Shown: positions 15,990 through 22,716 of the stretch, piece after piece
Numbering within the stretch: the first letter of the stretch is position 1
Layout: each line of letters starts with the position of its first letter
Notes under the pieces: generated by a model
The model's input: the letters and a program-made list of their open reading frames with translations, nothing else
Told to the model about the DNA's origin: nothing
The model's database searches: none
Assembly: GCA_963169295.1 (NCBI GenBank)
Contig: CAUJDD010000078.1
Location: 1 to 64,000, forward strand
Direction: 5' to 3'
From: UBA4416 sp020846025
GTDB taxonomy: Bacteria > Bacteroidota > Bacteroidia > B-17B0 > Aurantibacillaceae
DNA length: 64,000 bases
Position numbers and translations under genes: made by a program

Positions 15990-16039
15990 TTAAAAATTAT
16001 TGAGCGAAGCGCAGCGAAGCATAAATTTTTAATGCTCAA
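15990..16039 (+). promoter_or_regulatory. Interleaved inverted repeats just before a start codon
   Basis: TTAAAAATT (15990-15998) can pair with AATTTTTAA (16024-16032), and TTGAGC (16000-16005) with GCTCAA (16034-16039). The two pairings cross, so they should exclude each other. The second ends 3 bp before the ATG at 16043. GCGAAGC is repeated in the loop (16004-16010, 16014-16020). This could tune translation of the next gene, or be chance in AT-rich sequence. Confidence 0.35.
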
Positions 16040-16042
16040 GCT

Positions 16043-16471
16043 ATGCTTAAATCAAAAATCAAAACCCACAAATCAGGCACAATGTACCACCAACCACACT
16101 TTTTTATTTTAAACAAAGGGCTTAACTCAGGCAAACCCTTTAGGCATTATGTATGCAATTCTTTTGTTTTCCTGGCAGATGATGAACAGGAAAGGGATTT
16201 CTATTATTTCATGCTTTTAGGGCTTTGGGAGCTTCGTTTTTTTCGTCCGCACTTGAAGGGCTCAGTAATCGAGTACGTGCGTTTAGGGGATGTTATTGAT
16301 GTTTTAGAGGAAACTTTAAACTCAGTTAATACCGGCAACCGTTCATTTTCTGATGTTCAGGCGGCTTTAGCGCAAATTGAGGCGCTTCAAACCAATTTGC
16401 AAGCACAATTAAATCACTTAATGCACTTGCGCAAATCTTTATTTTATAAATATTTCAGGGGCAAAAAATAA
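16043..16471 (+). CDS. Conserved accessory protein (DUF6943-like)
   Basis: 142 residues, cytoplasmic. The N-terminal block 'KSGTMYHQPHFFILNKGLN' and 'SFVFLADDEQERDFYYFM', then 'FRPHLKGSVIEYVRLGD', are as I remember from a Bacteroidota-specific family (DUF6943) often found on phages and mobile elements. The C-terminal ~45 residues form a helical, possibly coiled-coil tail ('AALAQIEALQTNLQAQLNHL'). No catalytic motif is visible. It is monocistronic: a strong terminator touches its stop codon. It converges on the minus-strand microprotein cluster. Confidence 0.65.
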   Translation: MLKSKIKTHKSGTMYHQPHFFILNKGLNSGKPFRHYVCNSFVFLADDEQERDFYYFMLLGLWELRFFRPHLKGSVIEYVRLGDVIDVLEETLNSVNTGNRSFSDVQAALAQIEALQTNLQAQLNHLMHLRKSLFYKYFRGKK

Positions 16472-16496
16472 AGGGCCGCCCTTCGGGGCGACCCTT
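16471..16496. terminator. Bidirectional UUCG-loop terminator
   Basis: AAGGG-C-CGCCC (16471-16481), loop TTCG, GGGCG-A-CCCTT (16486-16496), with one C/A mismatch. A-rich sequence precedes and T-rich sequence follows, so it can end transcription from both sides of this convergent junction. The UUCG tetraloop makes the RNA hairpin very stable. Confidence 0.85.
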
Positions 16497-16519
16497 ACAA
16501 TTTTCTTATGCTCTTTGAC

Positions 16520-16714
16520 TTATTGCTTCTTTTTAAACTGACTGACCAACCATTTCAGCAACACAGACACACTGAAACTTACCACAGCTCCTAAAGCTGC
16601 CAGCACAACTGTTTTTATAACATCGGATGAACCTATGTTCACCGCTACGGTTAAGACCGTTCCTGAAACAGTGCCCAGGATAGTTCCACTTTCTATGTGA
16701 TGATGATTAGACAT
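16520..16714 (-). CDS. Small two-helix membrane protein
   Basis: 64 residues with a His-rich start (MSNHHHIESG), two hydrophobic stretches (~11-28 and ~33-56) and a basic C-terminus (KKKQ). The topology is that of holin-like or toxin-like small membrane proteins, but no family is recognised. Last gene of a tight six-gene minus-strand cluster (2 bp after the preceding gene). Confidence 0.55.
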   Translation of the reverse strand: MSNHHHIESGTILGTVSGTVLTVAVNIGSSDVIKTVVLAALGAVVSFSVSVLLKWLVSQFKKKQ

Positions 16715-16716
16715 GT

Positions 16717-16983
16717 TTATTCTGTTCTACAGGAATCAGCTTTGGTTAATTTTGAGTGTGATTTAATTTCAAGCTTTGGAGCTTGTCCATTCTCACTTGG
16801 CTCAATGCGCACTTCAATTAATTCTTCACTAATCTCTGCGCTTTTCCCTGCATCGGCTTTTGTAAGTTTAGACCCTGCAGCAATAGCATCAATCAACTCT
16901 CCCTTGTCCTTGTTAAAGGTTTTCACTTTGATATCAAAATCAATGGTAGTGATACGTTCTTTTGTTTCCATCTCATTACTCAT
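16717..16983 (-). CDS. Microprotein with HU-like fragment, paralog 1
   Basis: 88 residues. A beta-like start 'IDFDIKVKTF' (15-24) leads into 'NKDKGELIDAIAAGSKLTKADAGK' region (25-47), which matches the first helix and turn of HU/IHF proteins (NKxxLIDxIAxxxxLSKxxAGR). The rest of HU, including the DNA-binding beta arms, is absent. A second strand-like segment is followed by another copy of the turn motif, 'SKLTKADS', at the very C-terminus (78-84). It overlaps its larger paralog by 8 bp. Function unknown. Confidence 0.65.
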   Translation of the reverse strand: MSNEMETKERITTIDFDIKVKTFNKDKGELIDAIAAGSKLTKADAGKSAEISEELIEVRIEPSENGQAPKLEIKSHSKLTKADSCRTE

Positions 16984-17278
16984 TTATAGTTTCAACCTTT
17001 CCCGAATCCGCTTTTGTCAATTTCGCATTACTGCGAATTTCAATGCGCGGACATCCACAAGTTTCAATTGATCCAAGGCAAGGGTCAACCTTAATGCTTA
17101 CCCAATCCTCAATTGTTCGAACATTACTGTTCTCAATTTCGGCTTCTCGTCCGGCATCTGCCTTGCTAAGCTTGGCACTCGCTGCAATAGCATCAATCAA
17201 CTCAGCTTTATCCTTGTTAAAGGTTTTTACTTTGATATCGAACTCAAAGCTCGATGTTCTTGTTTCACTTTTTTCCAT
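16976..17278 (-). CDS. Microprotein with HU-like fragment, paralog 2
   Basis: 100 residues and clearly a paralog of the 88-residue protein that follows: both share 'FDIKVKTFNKDK-ELIDAIAA'. The HU-like helix and turn occupy ~21-44 ('AELIDAIAASAKLSKADAG'), and a second 'AKLTKADSG' sits near the C-terminus (85-93). Between them is a Cys-containing strand region ('SIKVDPCLGSIETCGCP'), three Cys in 11 residues, which could bind metal or form a disulfide. Tight operon position, 17 bp after the 79-residue protein. Confidence 0.65.
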   Translation of the reverse strand: MEKSETRTSSFEFDIKVKTFNKDKAELIDAIAASAKLSKADAGREAEIENSNVRTIEDWVSIKVDPCLGSIETCGCPRIEIRSNAKLTKADSGKVETINE

Positions 17279-17295
17279 TTGTATTGTCTAAAAGA

Positions 17296-17535
17296 TTAAC
17301 ATTTACCTTCAATTCCGGCATCTGCCTTAGTCAATTTTGCACCTTCAACAGTTTGAATGTGCATGTTGAAATCAAGGATGTCCGCTGTTTCGGTTTGCTC
17401 TTCGCTAACCTCAACGCTTATCATTCTTGTTAACTTGCCTAATTCAGCAGGAGCTTTGTATCGTGGCACTTTCGTAGCCTTCACGCGAACAAATAAATCG
17501 CTTTTTACTTCGTTCTTTGCACAAGTATTTTCCAA
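17296..17535 (-). CDS. Microprotein ending in KLTKADAG motif
   Basis: 79 residues. It lacks the HU-like first helix but ends with 'GAKLTKADAGIEGKC', the same motif as in the two following proteins (67-74), just after a strand-like 'DFNMHIQTVE'. The N-terminal part ('SDLFVRVKATKVPRY', 'MISVEVSEEQTE') looks beta-rich. Its first and last segments contain a Cys (5 and 79). The repeated end motif in otherwise different proteins suggests that the motif is itself functional, for example as a recognition tag. Confidence 0.6.
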   Translation of the reverse strand: MENTCAKNEVKSDLFVRVKATKVPRYKAPAELGKLTRMISVEVSEEQTETADILDFNMHIQTVEGAKLTKADAGIEGKC

Positions 17536-17548
17536 TGTGATTTTAATT

Positions 17549-17812
17549 TTAATGATTACTAATCTTTTTTTTCGTCCCGCAGTCTTCCACTGCGGCCTGA
17601 CTTACTGCTGTTGCTACTGCACCTGCAGTAATAAGATAACCACCTGCGGTGATGATTGCGGCAGGTAAGGCAATTGGTGCTGCCACCAATACACCACCTG
17701 CTGCAGCCAATATCAAACCAACAGTACGAAGTCTTTTAAAAAACTTCGGTGTTGGTTCTGTACACCTTTCAATGTAGTTCATCTCATCCGGATTTTTTTG
17801 CTGCTTATTCAT
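17549..17812 (-). CDS. Small Ala/Gly-rich membrane protein
   Basis: 87 residues. A basic N-terminal segment (~1-28) is followed by two adjacent hydrophobic Ala/Gly/Val-rich helices (~29-49 and ~52-73) and a short polar tail with a Cys. Such paired small-residue helices occur in pore-forming or assembly proteins; no family is recognised. It is the second gene of the minus-strand cluster, 12 bp after the DUF6266-like gene and 13 bp before the next. Confidence 0.6.
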   Translation of the reverse strand: MNKQQKNPDEMNYIERCTEPTPKFFKRLRTVGLILAAAGGVLVAAPIALPAAIITAGGYLITAGAVATAVSQAAVEDCGTKKKISNH

Positions 17813-17824
17813 ACGCTTACCTCC

Positions 17825-18574
17825 TTATGCAATCTCCACAACGCATAAAGCGTTGTGAGCGCCATTTTTAAGTGAATACTGCACGGCATTAACTTCCTGG
17901 AAGAATTCCATTTGTAACAAGTACAAATCCGTCCCTGTACCTGCTGGCACAGCTGCCGGAGTTAATACCACGTTCGATGCTACTGCATTAATCGGAAGAT
18001 TGACTGAGTTACTAAGTTGTAAATCGTACAACCCGGTCGCAAAGTCCAATTTTAACCAAGAACCTTTAAAGGTTACATGCGTAGCCCCTGCAGGAAAATT
18101 GATGTGATTAATTGGCTCTAAACCGTTAATGGTGATTACACCTGTACCGGTGTTTACCACGTAAGGTTGAAACAAAATACTTCCTAGTATTGCTTTTTTA
18201 TTGAAGTTGAAATTCTTCAACAATGCTTTGGCTGCCGGTAACGCAATAGCTACACCAACATTTCTTTCTCCACGAGCTGAAGTAGCATCGAGGTTCTTAA
18301 TATCGGTCATAACTTTCGTTAACCTTGATACTACACGGTTGTCCGAAGCAGTTTGCAGCATTGCGAAAAGAGCAGTTCTCAGGGTTTTACCTGAGCTTGC
18401 AGATGCTCCAAATTCAGCACCGTTTTCTCGCGTTCTAACGAACGCAGGGTCGTTTGCAATGCGTTCAGCATCTACGCCCCCTTTTTCACGGGCTAAATGG
18501 CCATCTTGCGTTTTGTAAAAGGAAATATCTCCGATTTTTCCTTTTAGCTTGATGATTCCTTTTTGCCTTGCCAT
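17825..18574 (-). CDS. DUF6266-like protein
   Basis: 249 residues, first gene of the cluster. The start 'MARQKGIIKLKGKIGDISFY' with 'LAREKGGVDAERIANDPAF' and 'RTRENGAEFGASASSGK' is, from memory, the signature of DUF6266, a Bacteroidota family without known function. Residues ~1-135 are helical and basic; ~140-249 are beta-rich ('TGVITINGLEPINHINF', 'THVTFKGSWLKLDF') like a beta-sandwich. There is no signal peptide. Architecture and neighbours are compatible with a structural or capsid-like protein, but that is speculation. Confidence 0.7.
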   Translation of the reverse strand: MARQKGIIKLKGKIGDISFYKTQDGHLAREKGGVDAERIANDPAFVRTRENGAEFGASASSGKTLRTALFAMLQTASDNRVVSRLTKVMTDIKNLDATSARGERNVGVAIALPAAKALLKNFNFNKKAILGSILFQPYVVNTGTGVITINGLEPINHINFPAGATHVTFKGSWLKLDFATGLYDLQLSNSVNLPINAVASNVVLTPAAVPAGTGTDLYLLQMEFFQEVNAVQYSLKNGAHNALCVVEIA

Positions 18575-18771
18575 TTTATAATGGTTTTGAATTAATAATT
18601 GATTGAATTTTTGTATTGCAACACATCAAACGCCACTTTATCGCGAATAAATTTTGTTTGACAACACAAAAATATTTCGGTATTTCCCCAATGGCAATAG
18701 AGCGGTTCCGCTCAGTACACTTTGATGCACTTTGTGCCGATTTTGTATAAAAGAGTACTTGGTAATCTCGG

Positions 18772-18815
18772 TATCTTTGCTCTATATCAACCCCATAGAT
18801 AAAGCATAGATAAAG
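18772..18815 (+). promoter_or_regulatory. -7 box and tandem 11-bp repeat before small HTH gene
   Basis: TATCTTTG (18772-18779) matches the Bacteroidota -7 consensus TAnnTTTG; a good -33 box at the right distance is not seen. Downstream, CATAGATAAAG occurs twice in direct tandem (18794-18804, 18805-18815), ending 1 bp before the ATG at 18817. The tandem repeat may be an operator or a recent slippage product. Confidence 0.45.
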
Positions 18816-18816
18816 T

Positions 18817-19017
18817 ATGAGTAAAACAGTTCGGGCATGTATTTACCCAAAGGATGTGATGAGGATAACAGGAAAGAGTGAGAGGTATGCCCGGAAGTTT
18901 TTAAATGAGATCAAAAAGCATTTTGAGAAATCCAGCCACCAGTTCGTCACCGTTAGAGAGTTCTCATCTTACACAGGAATTGATATTTTCACAATAGAAA
19001 AATACTTAATTGATTAA
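18817..19017 (+). CDS. Small putative DNA-binding protein
   Basis: 66 residues. 'IYPKDVMRITGKSERYARKFLNEIKKHF' has a helix-turn-helix pattern, and 'FVTVREFSSYTGIDIFTIEKYL' a second one, both typical of short Bacteroidota proteins found on accessory elements. It is divergently transcribed from the DUF6266 cluster, with 242 bp between starts, a common position for a regulator. No targets are known. Confidence 0.65.
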   Translation: MSKTVRACIYPKDVMRITGKSERYARKFLNEIKKHFEKSSHQFVTVREFSSYTGIDIFTIEKYLID

Positions 19018-19035
19018 TTTATTTTGAACTATTTT

Positions 19036-19066
19036 GTTGCACTTTCACTATATAGTATTACCTTTG
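19036..19066 (+). promoter_or_regulatory. Bacteroidota-type promoter in gene-free region
   Basis: GTTG (19036-19039), 19 bp, TACCTTTG (19059-19066) matches the TTG-N19-TAnnTTTG promoter layout of Bacteroidota. It points into a 200-bp stretch without a coding frame that ends in a terminator, supporting a non-coding transcript. Confidence 0.55.
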
Positions 19067-19071
19067 TCGAG

Positions 19072-19262
19072 AGAAAAGTTCTTTTAAATTCTTGTTCAAA
19101 CAAATATTTTTTAAGTCAAAATAATTGGGACTAATTCGGTTACTATACTGGGTTTTGTTTCGTTTAAAAACTTGATTAGCAATACATTGGGAGCCAAACA
19201 GTCGTCTGGCCACCCCGACTGAAAGAAAAAAACAAAGCTCAATAGTAATATTGGGCTTTTTA
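19072..19262 (+). ncRNA. Candidate small RNA at island/core junction
   Basis: A transcript of ~190 nt is predicted from the promoter at 19036-19066 to the terminator at 19234-19262. There is no ATG-started frame of useful length on this strand. It contains the stem CAGTCG (19199-19204)/CGACTG (19216-19221) enclosing TGGCCA, and is followed by an A-rich linker. I compared it mentally with tmRNA, SRP RNA and tRNA and found no match. A 6S-like or unrelated regulatory RNA remains possible. Confidence 0.4.
19234..19262. terminator. Intrinsic terminator
   Basis: AAAGCTCAATA (19234-19244), loop GTAA, TATTGGGCTTT (19249-19259; one G-U pair), then TTAATTT; A-rich sequence on the left side. It can serve both the candidate small RNA on the + strand and the minus-strand coaE gene group that ends at 19270. 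Confidence 0.8.
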
Positions 19263-19269
19263 ATTTAAG

Positions 19270-19686
19270 CTATATTCCCATCTTTTCTATTATCTCAATT
19301 TTATAATGTGTATCAAGTGAGTAGGCTAAAGTGGCATTATTTTTTAGAAATAAATAAATATGGAGTGCTTTTTTATAACAATTAATGGCTTCTTGTTCTT
19401 TAACAGGGTTAAGTAATTGATAATAGGCAGCCTTTTCAAATAGTAAATCGCCCATAATTTTAAGTTGTTCGTCGTTTAGTTTTTCTTTTTCTGTAAGTAT
19501 ATGCACTATTTGTTCGGTATTTAGCCTTTCTACAAATGCAATTTCGGTATTGGTAAATTTTAAAATGGCTTCATTAATTAAACGTTCCATTTCATCAGGT
19601 TCTTGCTTGTTTTTAAAGCCAATGATGGCGGCAAGAACCTTTCCAAATTCCTCTAATTGTTTTATAAGATAATCACGCTTCAACAT
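19270..19686 (-). CDS. Hypothetical helical protein
   Basis: 138 residues, all-helical. The start 'MLKRDYLIKQLEEFGKVLAA' is like DUF6483-type proteins, and 'EQEAINCYKKALHIYLFLK' looks like a single TPR-type helix pair. It overlaps coaE by 14 bp and is the last gene of a conserved-looking housekeeping run. Function unknown; a scaffold role is only suggested by the TPR-like end. Confidence 0.75.
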   Translation of the reverse strand: MLKRDYLIKQLEEFGKVLAAIIGFKNKQEPDEMERLINEAILKFTNTEIAFVERLNTEQIVHILTEKEKLNDEQLKIMGDLLFEKAAYYQLLNPVKEQEAINCYKKALHIYLFLKNNATLAYSLDTHYKIEIIEKMGI

Positions 19687-20263
19687 GTTTTTTTATGTTG
19701 TGTAAACAGGTTTGTAATTGTGGAATAACTGCTTTTTCGCCACTATTCTCTATTACAAAATCTGCTAATTCAGTTTTTTTCTCATCGCTCCACTGAGCTT
19801 GCATGCGTTGTTTGATGGCGTCAATGCTTAAATGGTTTCTATTTAAAACACGTTGTATTCTCACTGGTTCAGGAGCAGTAACTAAGATATTAAATGGTAA
19901 CTCTTTATATATATCAGTTTCAAATAACAGTGCACTCTCTTTAATAATGATTGATTGAGGAGCTTGTTTGTTTTTAAATTCAATAAAATCTTGTTTTACT
20001 GCAGGATGAATGATTGAATTTAGTTTATGCAGTAATTCTTTATTAGAAAATACTTTGTTAGAGATAAAAGTATGGTTAAGTGTTGTATTATTTAGGTACG
20101 CCTCGTTACCAAGTAATTGAATAACCTGGGACTTAACATCTGGATTAAAGTACATTTGCTTAGCACGTTCATCGGAGTTATAAATTACACAGCCCATAAC
20201 TTCTAATATTTGAGCGATGGTGGTTTTACCACTTCCTATGCCTCCTGTTAAACCTACTAGCAT
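19673..20263 (-). CDS. coaE: Dephospho-CoA kinase
   Basis: 196 residues, the normal length. It catalyses the last step of coenzyme A synthesis, phosphorylating the 3'-OH of dephospho-CoA with ATP. The P-loop 'GLTGGIGSGKTT' begins at residue 4. 'VIYNSDERAKQMY' and 'IIHPAVKQDF' are the CoA-site blocks, and the lid 'RVLNRNHLSIDAIKQRMQAQ' contains the usual arginines. The ATG shares a base with the upstream stop (TAATG), so it is coupled to the YbbR gene. Confidence 0.97.
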   Translation of the reverse strand: MLVGLTGGIGSGKTTIAQILEVMGCVIYNSDERAKQMYFNPDVKSQVIQLLGNEAYLNNTTLNHTFISNKVFSNKELLHKLNSIIHPAVKQDFIEFKNKQAPQSIIIKESALLFETDIYKELPFNILVTAPEPVRIQRVLNRNHLSIDAIKQRMQAQWSDEKKTELADFVIENSGEKAVIPQLQTCLHNIKKHVEA

Positions 20264-21228
20264 TATTTGTAAATTAAATAAGTAATATTTGAGGGCGATA
20301 TATTGCTAATTTTTATTTCTTCGGGAGAACGAATAATTTCTATTGGAAGTTCTTTTTGTTTGTTTTTTATTAAATCGTAATCTACCACTGCTTTAAAAGA
20401 ATCTTCATGAATATTATCAAAATCTTTCATTGCAACTAAGTAGGTTATTGTTGTATAGCTTGGTAATAGTTTAATAACGTTTTTATCATCCTTATTTCTT
20501 ATATGAATTGGTACTTTTATGCTCGTTTCAATGAGTTTATCAACATTAAAACTTACCTGTACATCTTTTACATTATAATTGATATTGGAGTAAGGTTTTT
20601 TTAAGGCAATGGTATTCAAGAAGTTTTCCTTGACGTTTTTTAAATTAAGGTAATAGGTGTAAACAGTATCCATTTTACTTAAACTAATGCTGTCGCCTGA
20701 TACACTAACATAAGCTGGATTAATGATGGGTTTGGTAACAACATGAAATCCCTCAACGCAATTAATCTTTAAATCTGGTTTTACAGGTAATAATTTTGAG
20801 TGCCATTTACTGTTTGAGAAGAATAAAGTATCTGGTCTAATTTTTAAAATCTCAACATCAGTATTAATACATTGTTTGAGGTTAAAGTAACTATTGTTAA
20901 TGTTATAAGCCTGAGTTTTGGCATTGTTTTTTAGCAAGTTAAAATCAATAACCATCTCTGGTAGATTCTTTCGCATTGAAATGAATAAAAGTTTTAACCC
21001 ATTGGCTTTAATATCTACACTTAGCCGTTCGGGTAACTCGCCAACAATTAATTTATGAGAAGGAAGGTTTAGAAATTTTACAGGTACTAGTATCGTATAT
21101 TTATAATTTCTGTTTAGTACATGCACCACCCATAGTAGTGATGCAATGCCTAAACAAATTAAAAAGGTACCAACTTTTTTATTGATCATTAAACGCCTAA
21201 CACGTATGAGGGCATCTGATGATTTCAT
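20263..21228 (-). CDS. YbbR-like domain protein
   Basis: 321 residues. One N-terminal membrane helix (~19-38, 'VGTFLICLGIASLLWVVHVL') is followed by an extracytoplasmic region made of YbbR-type beta repeats, with strand patterns such as 'VKFLNLPSHKLIVGELPERL' and 'PAYVSVSGDSISLSKMDTVY'. In Firmicutes YbbR (CdaR) regulates the diadenylate cyclase; Bacteroidota homologs lie between yajC and coaE as here and their role is not settled. Coupled to coaE. Confidence 0.85.
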   Translation of the reverse strand: MKSSDALIRVRRLMINKKVGTFLICLGIASLLWVVHVLNRNYKYTILVPVKFLNLPSHKLIVGELPERLSVDIKANGLKLLFISMRKNLPEMVIDFNLLKNNAKTQAYNINNSYFNLKQCINTDVEILKIRPDTLFFSNSKWHSKLLPVKPDLKINCVEGFHVVTKPIINPAYVSVSGDSISLSKMDTVYTYYLNLKNVKENFLNTIALKKPYSNINYNVKDVQVSFNVDKLIETSIKVPIHIRNKDDKNVIKLLPSYTTITYLVAMKDFDNIHEDSFKAVVDYDLIKNKQKELPIEIIRSPEEIKISNISPSNITYLIYK

Positions 21229-21244
21229 TTTTGTATAAAACTTT

Positions 21245-21565
21245 TTATGCGTTGTTGTTTAAAGTAGAGGTAGCATCTTGTGAAATGGCATTTTTAGAAA
21301 TTTTCATTTTTGTGCCATCTTCTACCGCCATGATAATAGTACCGTCTTCATTAATTTTATTAACTGTTCCATAAATGCCACCAATCGTTAATATTTTGTC
21401 ATTTACTTTTAATGATTCTATGTACTTTTTAGTTTCTTTTTGTTTTTTCATTTGCGGACGAATCATAAAGAAGTAAAATACAACGATGATTAAAACTAAA
21501 GGAATAATTTGAGCAATTGGATTTCCTTCTGCGCCTCCTGCCATTAAGATAATTAAGTTGTTCAT
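21245..21565 (-). CDS. yajC: Sec translocon accessory subunit YajC
   Basis: 106 residues with one membrane helix ('IIPLVLIIVVFYFFMIRPQ', ~19-37) and the conserved cytoplasmic part 'KKYIESLKVNDKILTIGGIYG' followed by 'ISKNAI'. YajC associates with SecDF-YidC in protein export. The N-terminus carries a Gly-rich start ('MAGGAEGNP'). It lies between the DUF1573 lipoprotein and ybbR genes, a common order in this phylum. Confidence 0.95.
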   Translation of the reverse strand: MNNLIILMAGGAEGNPIAQIIPLVLIIVVFYFFMIRPQMKKQKETKKYIESLKVNDKILTIGGIYGTVNKINEDGTIIMAVEDGTKMKISKNAISQDATSTLNNNA

Positions 21566-21600
21566 GTTTTTTTGATTTATATTATTGTTTGGTTTTTAAA

Positions 21601-22080
21601 TTATTGTGCTACTGGCAACTGATTTGGATTAGCATTAGTAGGAACTACTATATCTGCTTTTATATACACAATTCTAGTACTTGGTTCGCAATTTGTAACA
21701 ACCGTAACAGATTTTTCTACTATTCCTGATTTTCCTTCGCTAGCAAATATTACATCAATTACCGCTTCTTGTCCTGGAGCAATTGGCTTAGTAGGGAATT
21801 TTGGAACTGTACAACCACAACTGCCATTAGCTGCTGATATTATTAAGTTTGAGCCTCCTGTGTTTTTAAATTTAAAGGCGCAAGTTACTTTTTCTCCTTG
21901 TGTAATTCTACCAAAATCGTGTGTTTCTTCTTCAAACTTTATTTCGGGTAAGGAACTAGCTCCTTTACCATCAGCTGATTGAGAATTCATAACATCATTT
22001 GTAGAAACCTCTGTGTTATGTTCATTACAAGATACCAGAAGCAATAAACATACTCCAAGTATAAAATAAAATAATTTCAT
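21601..22080 (-). CDS. DUF1573-domain lipoprotein
   Basis: 159 residues. A lipobox 'LLLLVSC' predicts lipid attachment at Cys18. The DUF1573 Ig-like fold is marked by 'THDFGRITQGEKVTCAFKFK', 'GSCGCTVPKFP' and 'IAPGQEAVIDVIF'. DUF1573 proteins are abundant in Bacteroidota cell envelopes without known function. Its position directly upstream of yajC is conserved in several genomes I remember. Confidence 0.9.
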   Translation of the reverse strand: MKLFYFILGVCLLLLVSCNEHNTEVSTNDVMNSQSADGKGASSLPEIKFEEETHDFGRITQGEKVTCAFKFKNTGGSNLIISAANGSCGCTVPKFPTKPIAPGQEAVIDVIFASEGKSGIVEKSVTVVTNCEPSTRIVYIKADIVVPTNANPNQLPVAQ

Positions 22081-22124
22081 TGTTTAATGTTACTAAATTA
22101 GGTTGTAAATTTAGTTTTTTATCT

Positions 22125-22691
22125 TTAATTATTTAGCCAATTATTGATAATTGTTTCGCCAAATTCTGATAGTACAGACTCTGGATGAAATTGGACACCA
22201 CGTACTTTGTGATGTAGGTGTTTGATCGCCATTATATTTCCTGCTTCATCGGTAGCTGTTACTTGTAAATTGTTGTTGAGTTCTTTTGGATTAATAACCC
22301 ATGAATGATAGCGACCAACTAAAAATGTAGAAGGGCAATTATCAAATAAATAATCATTTTGAATGATATTAATAGGTGTAGATTGCCCGTGGCACACACT
22401 GGTTAAGTTTTTTAAAGTTGCCCCGTAGTTTTCGCCTATGGCTTGTAATCCAAGACAAATGCCTAAAATATCTTTATGCTCGCTAAATGTTTTTAAAAGT
22501 TGAGACATGATACCCGCATCTTTTGGTAAACCTGGCCCAGGTGATAATAAAATTTTATCGTATTGGTTTATTGCGTCAAGTGTTATTTTATCGTTTCTAA
22601 TAACATCAAAAGAAATAGGACTTATTTTCTCAATTAAATGAACTAAGTTATAGGTAAAACTATCATAATTATCTAATACCAAAAGTTTCAT
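22125..22691 (-). CDS. Glutamine amidotransferase (anthranilate/aminodeoxychorismate synthase component II)
   Basis: 188 residues, class-I glutamine amidotransferase. The triad is Cys79 ('GICLGLQ'), His169 and Glu171 ('VQFHPES'), with the oxyanion motif 'SPGPGLPKDAG'. It supplies ammonia from glutamine to component I for tryptophan (TrpG) or folate (PabA) synthesis. No trp genes and no pabB are nearby, so the two roles cannot be separated; the lone position favours PabA-type or dual use. Confidence 0.9.
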   Translation of the reverse strand: MKLLVLDNYDSFTYNLVHLIEKISPISFDVIRNDKITLDAINQYDKILLSPGPGLPKDAGIMSQLLKTFSEHKDILGICLGLQAIGENYGATLKNLTSVCHGQSTPINIIQNDYLFDNCPSTFLVGRYHSWVINPKELNNNLQVTATDEAGNIMAIKHLHHKVRGVQFHPESVLSEFGETIINNWLNN

Positions 22692-22716
22692 TTAATAGTA
22701 TCCTAAACGGTATTGA

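Noticed and set aside
15709..16112. Open frames on both strands over element D
   Set aside because: They are poly-Phe/Ile-rich products of the hairpin arms and of T-tracts; no start context, no conserved pattern.
19186..19221. tRNA or tmRNA end serving as attachment site
   Set aside because: No cloverleaf, no T-arm GGTTCGAATCC-like sequence and no CCA-ending acceptor stem could be built on either strand.
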